NCBI RefSeq assembly: GCF_003330725.1
Contig: NZ_CP030840.1
Span: 6,318,116-6,382,115 of the forward strand
Direction of reading: 5' to 3'
Source: Acidisarcina polymorpha
GTDB lineage: Bacteria; Acidobacteriota; Terriglobia; Terriglobales; Acidobacteriaceae
DNA: 64,000 nt
Part shown: in pieces, positions 9,089 through 17,623 of the stretch
Numbering within the stretch: the stretch's first letter is position 1
Layout of the letters: every line of letters begins with the position of its first letter
The notes under the pieces: model-generated
Databases searched by the model: none
The model's input: the letters and a program-made list of their open reading frames with translations, nothing else
What the model was told of the DNA's origin: nothing
Position numbers and translations under genes: made by a program

Positions 9089-10285
9089 ATGGAAGAATTC
9101 CCCCGGCTCACCCGGCTGCCTGCCTATGTCTTCAACATCACCAGCGAACTGAAAGCCACTGCCCGCCGCCGTGGCGAGGACATCATCGATTTCGGCATGG
9201 GCAATCCCGACGGGGCCACGCCGAAACACATCGTCGACAAGATGTGCGAGGCCGCCCAGAAGCCCGTCACCCATCGCTATTCCGTCTCCAAGGGCCTGCC
9301 CCGCTTGCGCAAGGCGATCTGCGGCTGGTATGACCGCCGCTACGGAGTCTCGCTCGATCCCGAGACGGAGGCCATCGTCACCATCGGCTCGAAAGAGGGC
9401 ATCGCCCATCTCTGCCTCGCGACCCTCGACCGCGGCGATGTCGTTGTCGTGCCCAATCCGAGTTATCCGATCCACATCTACGGACCGATCATCGCCGGCG
9501 CGAACGTGCGCAGCGTTGCCGTGCACAACACTGACGAATTTCTTGCGGAGCTCGAGCACTCCATTCCGCTCATGTACCCGCGGCCCAAGATGCTGATCCT
9601 GAACTTCCCCGCCAACCCGACCACCCAATGCGTCGATCTGGCCTTCTTCGAGCGGGTGGTCGCTTTATGCCGGGAGCACGGCATCTATCTGGTCCACGAT
9701 CTCGCGTATGCTGACATCGTCTTTGACGGCTACCGCGCCCCGTCGATCCTCGAAGTACCCGGAGCAAAAGACATAGCGGTCGAGTTCTTTACTCTTTCGA
9801 AAAGCTACAACATGCCCGGATGGCGGGTCGGCTTTATGGTCGGCAACCGCAAGTTGGTGTCGGCCCTCGGGCGGTTGAAGAGCTACTTTGACTACGGCAC
9901 CTTTACGCCGATCCAGGTCGCCTCCATTCTTGCGCTCGAGGGGCCGCAGGAATGCGTTGCCGAAATCACCGAGAACTACCGCTGCCGTCGCGACGTACTG
10001 GTCCAGGGCTTGAATAAAGCCGGTTGGGAGGTACAAAACCCGAAAGCGACCATGTTTGTTTGGGCCAGTATTCCCGAGCCGTACCGGCATCTCGGTTCGC
10101 TTGAGTTCTCCCGCAAGCTCCTGCTTGACGCGAAAACGGCGGTCAGCCCCGGCATTGGCTTTGGAGAGTTCGGCGATCAACACGTTCGTTTTTCTCTCAT
10201 CGAGAATGAGGAACGCACGCGCCAGGCGCTCCGCTCCATCCGTCAGATGTTCACCCGCGACGGAGTCATGGCAACCGCGCTTTGA
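9089..10285 (+). CDS. alaC: Alanine transaminase, AlaC (YfdZ) family
   Basis: The 398-residue enzyme matches the AlaC subgroup of fold-type I aminotransferases along its whole length: [20 protein letters not shown] at the N-terminus, [29 protein letters not shown], and the PLP-lysine motif [17 protein letters not shown] with Lys238. The substrate-binding Arg lies in HVRFSLIEN. It is expected to interconvert glutamate/pyruvate and 2-oxoglutarate/alanine in the cytoplasm. It is transcribed away from vapBC and is followed after 145 bases by an FAD oxidoreductase; no operon is needed to explain its role. Confidence 0.93.
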   Translation: MEEFPRLTRLPAYVFNITSELKATARRRGEDIIDFGMGNPDGATPKHIVDKMCEAAQKPVTHRYSVSKGLPRLRKAICGWYDRRYGVSLDPETEAIVTIGSKEGIAHLCLATLDRGDVVVVPNPSYPIHIYGPIIAGANVRSVAVHNTDEFLAELEHSIPLMYPRPKMLILNFPANPTTQCVDLAFFERVVALCREHGIYLVHDLAYADIVFDGYRAPSILEVPGAKDIAVEFFTLSKSYNMPGWRVGFMVGNRKLVSALGRLKSYFDYGTFTPIQVASILALEGPQECVAEITENYRCRRDVLVQGLNKAGWEVQNPKATMFVWASIPEPYRHLGSLEFSRKLLLDAKTAVSPGIGFGEFGDQHVRFSLIENEERTRQALRSIRQMFTRDGVMATAL

Positions 10286-10430
10286 CCGCCAGGCACCGGA
10301 ATACTAAACAACTGGTGCACTGGATCCGTCCAATTCTTCAGTAGCCTATGCAATTGCAAGTGGGGCCGGTAAGCTTAGTTCTGATTTTCAATCCATGCCG
10401 CGTGGCGGGGTTGACGATCTGCAGGATGGA

Positions 10431-12056
10431 ATGAAGAAAACCGCTATTATCATCGGAGCAGGTCCGGCCGGCCTCACCGCCGCCTATGAGCTGCTCACCC
10501 GCAGCGATATCCATCCGATCGTCCTTGAGAAAAGCGCCGCCATGGGCGGCATCTCCCGCACCATCAACTACAAGGGCAACCGCATCGACATTGGCGGTCA
10601 CCGCTTCTTTTCGAAGAGCGACCGGGTCATGGACTGGTGGCTCAGCCACATGCCGATCGAGGCGCCGGCCGCCGGTAGTCAGCAGATCTCCTACCATGGC
10701 CAGAGCCGCGAAGTGGACGGTCCCGCCGCCAGCAGTGACGATGCGGTCATGCTGATCCGCCAGCGGAAGTCGCGAATTTATTTTCTGCGCCGCTTCTTCG
10801 ACTATCCGATCCGTCTCAGCGCCCAGACCTTGTGGAAGCTGGGCCTGTTCAGGACCGTCAAAATCGCCTTCAGCTATCTGCGAACGGTGGTCTTCCCTCC
10901 GAAAAAAGTCGAGAATCTCGAAGACTTCTTCATCAGCCGCTTTGGCCGCGAGCTCTACTTGACGTTTTTCAAGTCCTATACCGAAAAAGTGTGGGGAATG
11001 CCGTGCGATAAAATCAGCGCGGAATGGGGGGCACAGCGGATCAAAGGCCTCTCCATCACCAAAAGCCTGCTTCATTTCCTGAAAACCGTCACTACCAGGA
11101 AGGCAGCCGATGTTGGCCAGAAAAACACTGAGACCAGCCTCATCGAGAACTTCATGTATCCCCGGCTCGGCCCCGGTCAATTGTGGGAACTGGTGGCCGA
11201 TAAGATCCTGGCCATGGGCGGCGAGATCGTCACCGGTGTCGACGTGGATCGAATCCATTGCGTCGGCAACGATGTCGTCAGCATCTCTGGTGTCGATGCG
11301 GCCGGCGCTGCACGCGAGTTCCGTGGCGACTACTTCTTTTCGACCATGCCCATCCAGGAGCTTGTTCGCGCCATTGATGTGTCCGTGCCGCCAAGGATCA
11401 AGGAGATCAGTGAAGGCCTCCAGTATCGCGACTTCATCACCGTCGGACTTCTGGCGAGCAAGTTGAGCGTTCAGGACAAAGCCGCTAAGTCCTCAGCTAA
11501 CTCGACGGATGGCAACTTACATATCAAAGATAACTGGATCTACATTCAAGAGCCGGATGTTACTGCCGGCAGATTGCAAATCTTCAACAACTGGAGCCCA
11601 TTTTTAGTTCGTGACCAGAATACAGTCTGGATTGGCGTCGAGTACTTTTGTTACGACACCGATCCCATCTGGAGCCAGCCGGACGAGCAGATCGCCGCCC
11701 TCGCCAAACGCGAGCTCGAGCAGATCGGCATCTTGAAACAAGCGGATGTGCTCGATGCCACAGTCATTCGCGTTCCCAAGACTTACCCTGCCTACTTCGG
11801 CGCATACGAACATTTCGACGAACTCCGCCGGTACCTGGACGAGTTCCCCAATCTCTTCCTTGTCGGCCGCAATGGAATGCACAAATACAACAACCAGGAC
11901 CATTCCATGCTCACCGCGATGACCGCCGTGGATAACATCCTGCTAGGGCGAGAAGATAAGGAAAATATCTGGGCTGTCAATACAGAAATGGAATACCACG
12001 AAAAACGCTCTGAGAGTAAAAGCGAGGCCGAGGTTCCCGTAGCCGTCCGCGCCTAG
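10431..12056 (+). CDS. FAD-dependent oxidoreductase/protoporphyrinogen-oxidase-like flavoprotein
   Basis: The 541-residue protein starts with the dinucleotide-binding motif [16 protein letters not shown] followed by MGGISRT and [13 protein letters not shown], the pattern of the NAD(P)-binding_8/amine-oxidase superfamily that includes UDP-galactopyranose mutase-like enzymes. A C-terminal FAD contact, [21 protein letters not shown], is also present. No signal peptide or membrane segment is visible. The ATG at 10431 has AGGA 5 nt upstream and begins exactly at the Rossmann strand, so I prefer it to an upstream ATG. It precedes an FkbM methyltransferase, a pairing that suggests glycan or glycolipid work, but the substrate is unknown. 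Confidence 0.8.
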   Translation: MKKTAIIIGAGPAGLTAAYELLTRSDIHPIVLEKSAAMGGISRTINYKGNRIDIGGHRFFSKSDRVMDWWLSHMPIEAPAAGSQQISYHGQSREVDGPAASSDDAVMLIRQRKSRIYFLRRFFDYPIRLSAQTLWKLGLFRTVKIAFSYLRTVVFPPKKVENLEDFFISRFGRELYLTFFKSYTEKVWGMPCDKISAEWGAQRIKGLSITKSLLHFLKTVTTRKAADVGQKNTETSLIENFMYPRLGPGQLWELVADKILAMGGEIVTGVDVDRIHCVGNDVVSISGVDAAGAAREFRGDYFFSTMPIQELVRAIDVSVPPRIKEISEGLQYRDFITVGLLASKLSVQDKAAKSSANSTDGNLHIKDNWIYIQEPDVTAGRLQIFNNWSPFLVRDQNTVWIGVEYFCYDTDPIWSQPDEQIAALAKRELEQIGILKQADVLDATVIRVPKTYPAYFGAYEHFDELRRYLDEFPNLFLVGRNGMHKYNNQDHSMLTAMTAVDNILLGREDKENIWAVNTEMEYHEKRSESKSEAEVPVAVRA

Positions 12057-12132
12057 CCTGTTCGACCGCGGCCGCCCTCATTGTGGAGACGTTGCCCTTA
12101 GCTGTAAAAGATATTGACGAGCAAGGAGACCC

Positions 12133-12972
12133 ATGCCCGGTTTGCTTCGTTCTATCGTTCGGAGCTACGTTCGGCACTCGCCCATCGAAAAAGGCAAGTA
12201 CCATGTCGTTCAGGCTATGCGAAGGATCGACCCGCCGAAGAAAGTGGTTTCCCTAGTCGCCGGCCGCTATCTCATGGAACTCGACCTCTCCGAATATCTT
12301 CAAGGACAGCTTTACTACTTCGGCTATTTTGAGAAGGAGCTCACCCGGCTCATCGAAGCAAGCCTTCAACCAGGATCGGTAATGGTCGATGCCGGCGCCA
12401 ACATCGGAACGTTTTCGCTGCTGGCGGCGAGTCTTGGAGCAACCTGTCACGCCTTCGAAGCCGCTCCGGACAACTGTGCTGCGCTGCGTCGCAACATGGC
12501 GCTCAACCAGTTCACCAGCATAGAGGTCCACGAGTGCGCGCTCTCGGACCACTCTGGAGAAGCGACTTTCTATTTGTATGAAGAGACCGGCGAGCGAAAC
12601 ATGTGCGGTCAGAATGCACTCTTTAAGCGGGGACACGGCCGCGAAATTCGAGAGCCGACGGCGACCCTAGATTCAGCCCTCAGCGATCTTCCCCGGATTG
12701 ATTTCATCAAGAGCGATGTTGAGGGCGCGGACTTCCTGGTGTTGCGAGGCGCGCGCGGCATCCTGGATAAATTCCACCCGTTGGTTGTCGTTGAAGCGGC
12801 AGAGGAACTTGCCTCAAAGCTCGGCGGCAGTGTCCAAGACATCCTCAAGATCCTGGGGGAGCACGGCTATCGGGTGAGCGAACTCACCCGGTCGGGATTG
12901 GTGCCGATCGATCCCTCCACTCGGCCGATCGAGTTCGCGACCCTCGTCGCCCGTTTTCCTCGTCCCTCTTAG
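12133..12972 (+). CDS. FkbM family S-adenosylmethionine methyltransferase
   Basis: The 279-residue protein has the SAM-binding motif I VDAGANIGTFSLLAASLGA at about residues 82-100, the acidic motif II AFEAAPDN, and the FkbM-typical IDFIKSDVEGADFLVLRGA, with C-terminal HPLVVVEAAEE. FkbM enzymes O-methylate sugars or other hydroxyl groups. The ATG at 12133 has AAGGAG a few bases upstream. The upstream flavoprotein gene ends 76 bases earlier, so the two could be co-transcribed; the substrate cannot be inferred. Confidence 0.88.
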   Translation: MPGLLRSIVRSYVRHSPIEKGKYHVVQAMRRIDPPKKVVSLVAGRYLMELDLSEYLQGQLYYFGYFEKELTRLIEASLQPGSVMVDAGANIGTFSLLAASLGATCHAFEAAPDNCAALRRNMALNQFTSIEVHECALSDHSGEATFYLYEETGERNMCGQNALFKRGHGREIREPTATLDSALSDLPRIDFIKSDVEGADFLVLRGARGILDKFHPLVVVEAAEELASKLGGSVQDILKILGEHGYRVSELTRSGLVPIDPSTRPIEFATLVARFPRPS

Positions 12973-13000
12973 CGGCGATGTTATCGTTCCCGCTTTTGGT

Positions 13001-13038
13001 CGCTGGCTTTAGTTTTGCTCGCTGGCTTTAGTTTTGCT
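13001..13038 (+). repeat. Perfect 19-bp tandem duplication upstream of the Tat oxidoreductase gene
   Basis: The unit CGCTGGCTTTAGTTTTGCT occurs twice in direct contact (13001-13019 and 13020-13038), ending 5 bases before the first possible start codon of the next gene. The duplication therefore occupies the ribosome-binding and probable promoter region and would move any upstream promoter element by 19 bp, close to two helical turns. Confidence 0.85.
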
Positions 13039-13043
13039 CTAAG

Positions 13044-14225
13044 ATGGTCGGCATGTCTTTCGCACCCAATCGTCGCAGCTTTCTGATCGCGGGCGGTTTG
13101 ACCGCTCTAGCCTCCACCCGGGTTCTCGGCGCCAACGACACGCTGCGCATAGGAGTCATTGGCGCTGGCGGGCGGATGCGCAACCTTCTCGACGCCGCCG
13201 ACAAAGTCGGTCCCTATCAAATTGTCGCCGTCAGCGATGTTTATGGCCCGCATCGCGACGCCGTCAAAGAGCGCTCGAACGGCCTGGCCACCACTCATCT
13301 CGATTATCACGAAGTGCTCGCAAAGGATGTCGATGCGGTGCTCATTGCGGCGCCTGATCATTGGCACGTGCGCATGGCGGTTGACGCGCTCGGCGCCGGC
13401 AAAGACGTCTACCTGGAGAAACCGGTCACTCACACTATCGAAGAGGGTGCGACGCTCGCGCACGCGGTCCACGCCAGCAAACAAGTCCTGCAATGCGGCA
13501 TGCAGCAGCGCAGTTGGACCCACTTCCGCAATGCCGTCGATCTGATCCAGGCCGGAAGCCTCGGGCGAGTGCTTCAGGTGAGGACCTACTGGTGGCAGAA
13601 CTACAACGTTAGCTGGGTCCCCAAGCCGATGGAGGTCGAGGCACTCGATTGGAAGCAGTGGCTCGGGGGCGCACCCGACCAGCCTTTCAGCCTGGAAAAA
13701 TACTACCGCTGGCGCTGGTTCTGGAACTTCGGCGGAGGCGCCATGACCGATCTCTTCAGTCATTGGATCGATGTTGTGCATTGGGCCATGAAGGCAGATC
13801 AGCCGCGGGAGGCGCAGATGCTGGCCGACAAATACGTCTTCGACCAATGGGACTGTCCCGACACCATCCAGGCCGCGCTCCGTTATCCAGGATTCGATGT
13901 CGTCTACGAAGGCATGATGGCGTCCTCGATCGACGACGGAGGCCTGGAGTTTCGCGGCACCGACGCGACCCTCAAACTCGACCGCAGCGGCATGAGCGTC
14001 TACCGCGAAGGCGTACCCAGCAAAGAAAATCCGGTGCTCACCGAACGCAGCTTTCGAGATGGCACAATCACGCACATGCAGAATTTCTTCGACTGCATCA
14101 AGTCGCGAAAGGAACCCAATGCCCCGGTCGAAGCAGGCATCGCCGCCGCTCGAGCCGGACATATCGCGAACCTTGCATACAAACACGGCGGCCAGATCTC
14201 CTGGCCTCCGAAAGGTACTGCCTAA
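13044..14225 (+). CDS. Tat-exported Gfo/Idh/MocA family oxidoreductase
   Basis: This 393-residue protein begins with a twin-arginine signal, NRRSFLIAGGLTALASTRVLG, so it should be exported folded with its nucleotide cofactor. The mature part has the Rossmann motif IGVIGAGGRM, the Gfo/Idh/MocA active-site signature YLEKPVTH, and the C-terminal alpha/beta domain with MTDLFSHWIDVVHWAM. Family members oxidise or hydrolyse sugars and inositols through a bound NAD(P); many Tat-exported ones occur in Acidobacteriota and Planctomycetes. The ATG at 13053 is an equally possible start. Neither has a good Shine-Dalgarno sequence because a tandem duplication occupies that region. Confidence 0.88.
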   Translation: MVGMSFAPNRRSFLIAGGLTALASTRVLGANDTLRIGVIGAGGRMRNLLDAADKVGPYQIVAVSDVYGPHRDAVKERSNGLATTHLDYHEVLAKDVDAVLIAAPDHWHVRMAVDALGAGKDVYLEKPVTHTIEEGATLAHAVHASKQVLQCGMQQRSWTHFRNAVDLIQAGSLGRVLQVRTYWWQNYNVSWVPKPMEVEALDWKQWLGGAPDQPFSLEKYYRWRWFWNFGGGAMTDLFSHWIDVVHWAMKADQPREAQMLADKYVFDQWDCPDTIQAALRYPGFDVVYEGMMASSIDDGGLEFRGTDATLKLDRSGMSVYREGVPSKENPVLTERSFRDGTITHMQNFFDCIKSRKEPNAPVEAGIAAARAGHIANLAYKHGGQISWPPKGTA

Positions 14226-14329
14226 GGCCAAAAACGCAGTTCCGGAGCTATCACGATTTTGTTTAGAACCGATTCCGTAGCCTGACTAAATTTTGCTATG
14301 CTGCCGAATACAAAGGAGATCGACCGGAA

Positions 14330-14662
14330 ATGACGACGGATCCTGGATTCCATTATGAGATTGAGAAGACGCAAGACGACATTAAGGGCAGGATCACCAC
14401 GGTCACCTGTCACGGCAGACTAACCAGTGAGAAAGCCTCGAAGTTCAAGGAAGCGATCAAGCCGATCATCGCCGACGGCGGCAAGATCATCGTCGATTTC
14501 GCGGACGTCAGCTACCTCGATAGCTCTGGCCTAGGCGCCTTAGTCGGCGTGAAGGTCTCGGCTCTCCACAAAGGACTTTGTACCCTTGATTTAATCAACA
14601 TCTCTGATCGAATCAAGGATTTGCTGCGCCTCGCCAATCTCACCAAGTTATTCTCCTCTTGA
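14330..14662 (+). CDS. STAS-domain anti-sigma factor antagonist-like protein
   Basis: The 110-residue protein is a single STAS domain. It contains DVSYLDSSGLGALVGV, the SpoIIAA/RsbV phosphorylation loop with the conserved D-S-S-G in which the second Ser is normally the phosphoacceptor. Such proteins relieve sigma factors from a kinase/anti-sigma partner, or act in signalling scaffolds. No serine-kinase (RsbW-like) gene lies nearby, so the partner is elsewhere. The start ATG follows AAGGAGATCGACCGGAA, an SD-like AAGGAG at 11 nt. It precedes kdpE by 127 bases, which may be coincidence. Confidence 0.87.
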   Translation: MTTDPGFHYEIEKTQDDIKGRITTVTCHGRLTSEKASKFKEAIKPIIADGGKIIVDFADVSYLDSSGLGALVGVKVSALHKGLCTLDLINISDRIKDLLRLANLTKLFSS

Positions 14663-14789
14663 GTCACCTCCGGCCATAAGCCCTTGGCCGGTTTCAAGCG
14701 CTGAATCGAAGAAAGCGAGAGCGTTGTAGGGGCTTGTTGCCTTGCTTTGATCCCACCTGTTGCTTCGGTGTTATGTTGGAACAGGCAAC

Positions 14790-15479
14790 ATGGCGGAACG
14801 AATCCTGATTCTTGACGATGAAGCGCAGATAACCCGGGTTTTGCGGGCCGCGCTCTCGGCGCAGGCATACGATGTGAGGATTGCGAACGATCCCGAAGAG
14901 GCCTTGCGGCTCTTCGAAGATTGGGCACCGGACTTGATCATCACGGACTTGATGATGCCAGGAATCAGTGGCATAGAGGTCTGCAGGAGCATCCGAAAGA
15001 AAGCATCGACGCCCATCATCGTTCTTTCTGTTCGCGACCAGGAGCGGTCCAAAGTGGAGGCGCTCGATGCCGGCGCCGACGATTATGTGACCAAGCCATT
15101 TAGCATTCAAGAGCTTCTGGCGCGGGTTCGGGCCCACTTGCGCCGGGCTCCGGAACGCAACTCCGATCAGGCAGTAGAGATTGGAGACTTCAGTGTCAAC
15201 CCTGAAGCGCATACCGTTACGGTTAGCGGGCGGGGCGTTCATCTGACCCCAAAAGAGTTTGATTTGCTGCTGCATTTCGCCCGCAACTCCGGCAAGGTCC
15301 TCACCCATCGGGCTTTGCTGACCGCGGTATGGGGAGCCCAGTCTGCCCATCAGCCCGAATATTTACGGGTCTTCATCGGGCAACTTCGGCGAAAGCTCGA
15401 GAATGGGAGCGGAAAGCAGTATTTCCAAACCGAGCCCTGGGTAGGCTATCGCTTCCTGCCAGATGGTCTTCCCGAGTAG
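14790..15479 (+). CDS. kdpE: OmpR-family response regulator, KdpE-like
   Basis: The 229-residue protein has a receiver domain with acidic pair Asp9/Asp10, phosphoacceptor Asp53 in LIITDLMMPG, Thr/Ser switch position Ser80 and Lys102. A winged-helix DNA-binding domain (LTPKEFDLLLHFARN, HRALLTAVWG, GYRFLP) follows. It lies directly upstream of, and on the same strand as, the kdp uptake genes, so it most likely activates them under K+ limitation. No kdpD gene is adjacent. I chose ATG 14790 (MAERILILDD), where the receiver domain begins; the frame is open 30 bases further upstream. Confidence 0.88.
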   Translation: MAERILILDDEAQITRVLRAALSAQAYDVRIANDPEEALRLFEDWAPDLIITDLMMPGISGIEVCRSIRKKASTPIIVLSVRDQERSKVEALDAGADDYVTKPFSIQELLARVRAHLRRAPERNSDQAVEIGDFSVNPEAHTVTVSGRGVHLTPKEFDLLLHFARNSGKVLTHRALLTAVWGAQSAHQPEYLRVFIGQLRRKLENGSGKQYFQTEPWVGYRFLPDGLPE

Positions 15480-15573
15480 CTTCTGCATCACTTCGTCCCC
15501 AGACTACTTCATCCCTCCAGCACAGCGTGAAGACAGTTCAAGGCCCTCTTCGTTGTCTATCTCAGACGTGTCC

Positions 15574-15590
15574 TTATGACTTCTTTATGA
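15574..15590 (+). promoter_or_regulatory. Candidate KdpE-type direct-repeat site upstream of the kdp genes
   Basis: Two copies of TTATGA begin at 15574 and 15585, exactly 11 bp or about one helical turn apart, in the 207-bp gap between kdpE and the first kdp micro-gene. OmpR-family regulators bind tandem half-sites of this spacing. No defined -10/-35 pair could be assigned, so this is a positional suggestion only. Confidence 0.35.
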
Positions 15591-15686
15591 AGCGCTTACG
15601 GGGAGCTTAGTGCTGCGCCTGTCTACTTGGATAGATGGGCGCTACTCCGGGTAGATAACGGGGATAGCCTTCTGGAGAGAAAAACC

Positions 15687-15773
15687 ATGTGGGACATGCT
15701 TGCTCTCATTTTGACAATCGCTTTTTTTGCGATCGCACTCTGGTACGTGCAGGGTTGCGAGAAGCTGAGGTAA
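15687..15773 (+). CDS. 28-residue single-span membrane microprotein at the head of the kdp operon
   Basis: An open frame starts at ATG 15687 with GGAGAG about 7 nt upstream and encodes 28 residues: a short N-terminus (MWDMLALIL), one hydrophobic span running to about residue 19, and a charged tail GCEKLR. It ends 6 bases before the kdpF ATG. Its size, good ribosome-binding site and tight spacing support translation. It is not KdpF itself, which follows; its function is unknown. The size and position suggest an accessory subunit or stabiliser of the KdpFABC complex. That is inference. Confidence 0.7.
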   Translation: MWDMLALILTIAFFAIALWYVQGCEKLR

Positions 15774-15779
15774 CCGGCC

Positions 15780-15869
15780 ATGGATATCACGACCGCCGTC
15801 GTCGTTGTGCTTACGGTTCTATTACTTGCCTACTTGTTTGCGACCCTTTTGCGGCCGGAGAAATTTTAA
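15780..15869 (+). CDS. kdpF: K+-transporting ATPase KdpF subunit
   Basis: The 29-residue protein has one transmembrane helix (TTAVVVVLTVLLLAYLFATL) followed by LRPEKF, the typical KdpF C-terminus seen in many species. KdpF is a small lipid-like stabiliser of the KdpABC complex. GAGG lies about 9 nt before the ATG, and the TAA stop is separated from the kdpA ATG by a single base, so translation is almost certainly coupled. Confidence 0.88.
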   Translation: MDITTAVVVVLTVLLLAYLFATLLRPEKF

Positions 15870-15870
15870 A

Positions 15871-17601
15871 ATGACTTGGAACGGATGGCTGCAGTTTGCC
15901 GTGTTTTTCGGAGTGGTCCTTGCACTCATGCGTCCGCTTGGTATTTATATCGCCAAGGTGCTTGAAGGGCAGAAGACTTTTCTTGACCCGGTTCTTAGGC
16001 CAATTGAAAAGCTCGTCTACCGCGTCAGCGGGGTGGATGCGAAGGAGGAGATGAACTGGCGGCAGTACTCCGTCGCCATGCTGCTCTTCAGCTTCGTCTC
16101 TTTGTTCCTGACCTACCTCATTGAGCGAGCTCAACACTTTCTACCTTGGAATCCACAAGGATTGCCGGGCGTCACACCAGATCTGGCGTGGAACACTGCC
16201 GCGTCTTTCACGACCAATACAAATTGGCAGTCGTATGTGCCTGAAGCAGTGATGAGCTACTTCACCGAGATGGTCGGGCTTGCCTACCACAACTTCCTCA
16301 GCGCGGCGGTCGGCATCGCGGTTGCCATTGCCCTGGTCAGGGGCATTGCTCGTAAACAGTCCGGGACCATCGGGAACTTCTGGGTCGACTCGACCAGGAC
16401 AATCCTTTGGATCCTGCTGCCGATTTGCCTGGTCGTCTCGCCAATCTTGATCCAACAGGGCGTTCCTCAGAACCTGAAGGCGTATACGGTCGCCACGACG
16501 CTGGAGAAGTCTCCGGCGCCGCAGACCATCGGCCAGGGGCCAGTCGCTTCGCAGGAAGCCATCAAGATGCTGGGCACCAATGGCGGCGGCTTCTTCAACA
16601 CCAACAGCGCGCATCCCTACGAAAATCCAACGCCATTAACCAACTTTATCGAGATGCTGCTGATGTTCCTGATTCCCGCGGCGCTCACGGTGACGCTGGG
16701 CAGACTGACCGGCTCTCCAGGCCATGGATGGGCGGTCTTCGGCACCATGGCTGCACTCTTCGTCATCGGATTTGTCGGAATTTATGCGGCAGAGTCGCAG
16801 GCCCACCCGCTCTTGCACAATGTCTCGCAGCATGCCACGGCGCTGCAATCGGGCGGCAATATGGAGGGCAAGGAGGTGCGCTTCGGCGTCTCTCAGTCGG
16901 CGCTCTTCTCCGCCATCACTACGGATGAAAGCTGCGGCGCGGTCAATGCAATGCACGACTCTTACATGCCACTCGGCGGAATGATCCCGCTGATTAATAT
17001 CATGCTTGGCGAGATCGTCTTCGGCGGGGTCGGCTCCGGGCTCTATGGAGTTCTGATCTATGTGGTGCTCGCGGTCTTTATCGCCGGGCTGATGGTCGGG
17101 CGCACGCCGGAGTATCTCGGCAAGAAGATCGAAGCCTTCGATGTGAAGATGGCGATGCTCTACATCCTCATCTTTCCTCTGCTGATCCTTGTGTTCACAG
17201 CCATTTCCGTCCTGTCCCCCAACATGGGTCTGAGCGCGCTCGCGAACAACGGTCCGCATGGACTCACCGAAATTCTCTATGCGTTTACCTCATCGGCGGG
17301 CAACAATGGATCCGCCTTCGCAGGCGTCAGCGTCAATACTCATTGGTATAACGTCACCCTCGGCATCACCATGCTGGCTGGCCGTTTCCTGATGATGATC
17401 CCGATGCTGGCGATCGCCGGGAATCTGGCCACGAAGAAAAGCGTGCCGCCTTCACCCGGAACATTCCCTGTGAATACGACCCTGTTCTCGGTGCTGCTCG
17501 GCGGCGTAATCGTCATCGTGGGCGCCTTGACTTTCTTTCCGGCGTTGAGCCTTGGCCCAATCCTCGAACACTTGCTGCTCCGGTCCGGGCAGCTGTTCTA
17601 A
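15871..17601 (+). CDS. kdpA: K+-transporting ATPase potassium-binding subunit KdpA
   Basis: The 576-residue polytopic membrane protein is the K+ channel-like subunit of the KdpFABC P-type ATPase. Selectivity-loop regions are visible, including GTNGGGFFNTNSAHPYENPT and CGAVNAMHDSYMPLGG, followed by MIPLINIMLGEIVFGGVGSG. Length agrees with the family (~560-600). The ATG at 15871 (MTWNGWLQFAVFF) is the right start, one base after kdpF; an upstream in-frame start at 15805 would overlap kdpF and is rejected. It is followed by kdpB after 22 bases. Confidence 0.97.
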   Translation: MTWNGWLQFAVFFGVVLALMRPLGIYIAKVLEGQKTFLDPVLRPIEKLVYRVSGVDAKEEMNWRQYSVAMLLFSFVSLFLTYLIERAQHFLPWNPQGLPGVTPDLAWNTAASFTTNTNWQSYVPEAVMSYFTEMVGLAYHNFLSAAVGIAVAIALVRGIARKQSGTIGNFWVDSTRTILWILLPICLVVSPILIQQGVPQNLKAYTVATTLEKSPAPQTIGQGPVASQEAIKMLGTNGGGFFNTNSAHPYENPTPLTNFIEMLLMFLIPAALTVTLGRLTGSPGHGWAVFGTMAALFVIGFVGIYAAESQAHPLLHNVSQHATALQSGGNMEGKEVRFGVSQSALFSAITTDESCGAVNAMHDSYMPLGGMIPLINIMLGEIVFGGVGSGLYGVLIYVVLAVFIAGLMVGRTPEYLGKKIEAFDVKMAMLYILIFPLLILVFTAISVLSPNMGLSALANNGPHGLTEILYAFTSSAGNNGSAFAGVSVNTHWYNVTLGITMLAGRFLMMIPMLAIAGNLATKKSVPPSPGTFPVNTTLFSVLLGGVIVIVGALTFFPALSLGPILEHLLLRSGQLF

Positions 17602-17623
17602 CTAACGAGAGCAGAGAAGGAAT

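Noticed and set aside
10338-11258. Minus-strand open frame (306 codons) antisense to the flavoprotein
   Set aside because: No domain match and no start context; the plus-strand gene is clear.
13107-14231. Long minus-strand open frame (374 codons) antisense to the Tat oxidoreductase
   Set aside because: No recognisable product; the plus-strand gene has Tat, Rossmann and EKP motifs.
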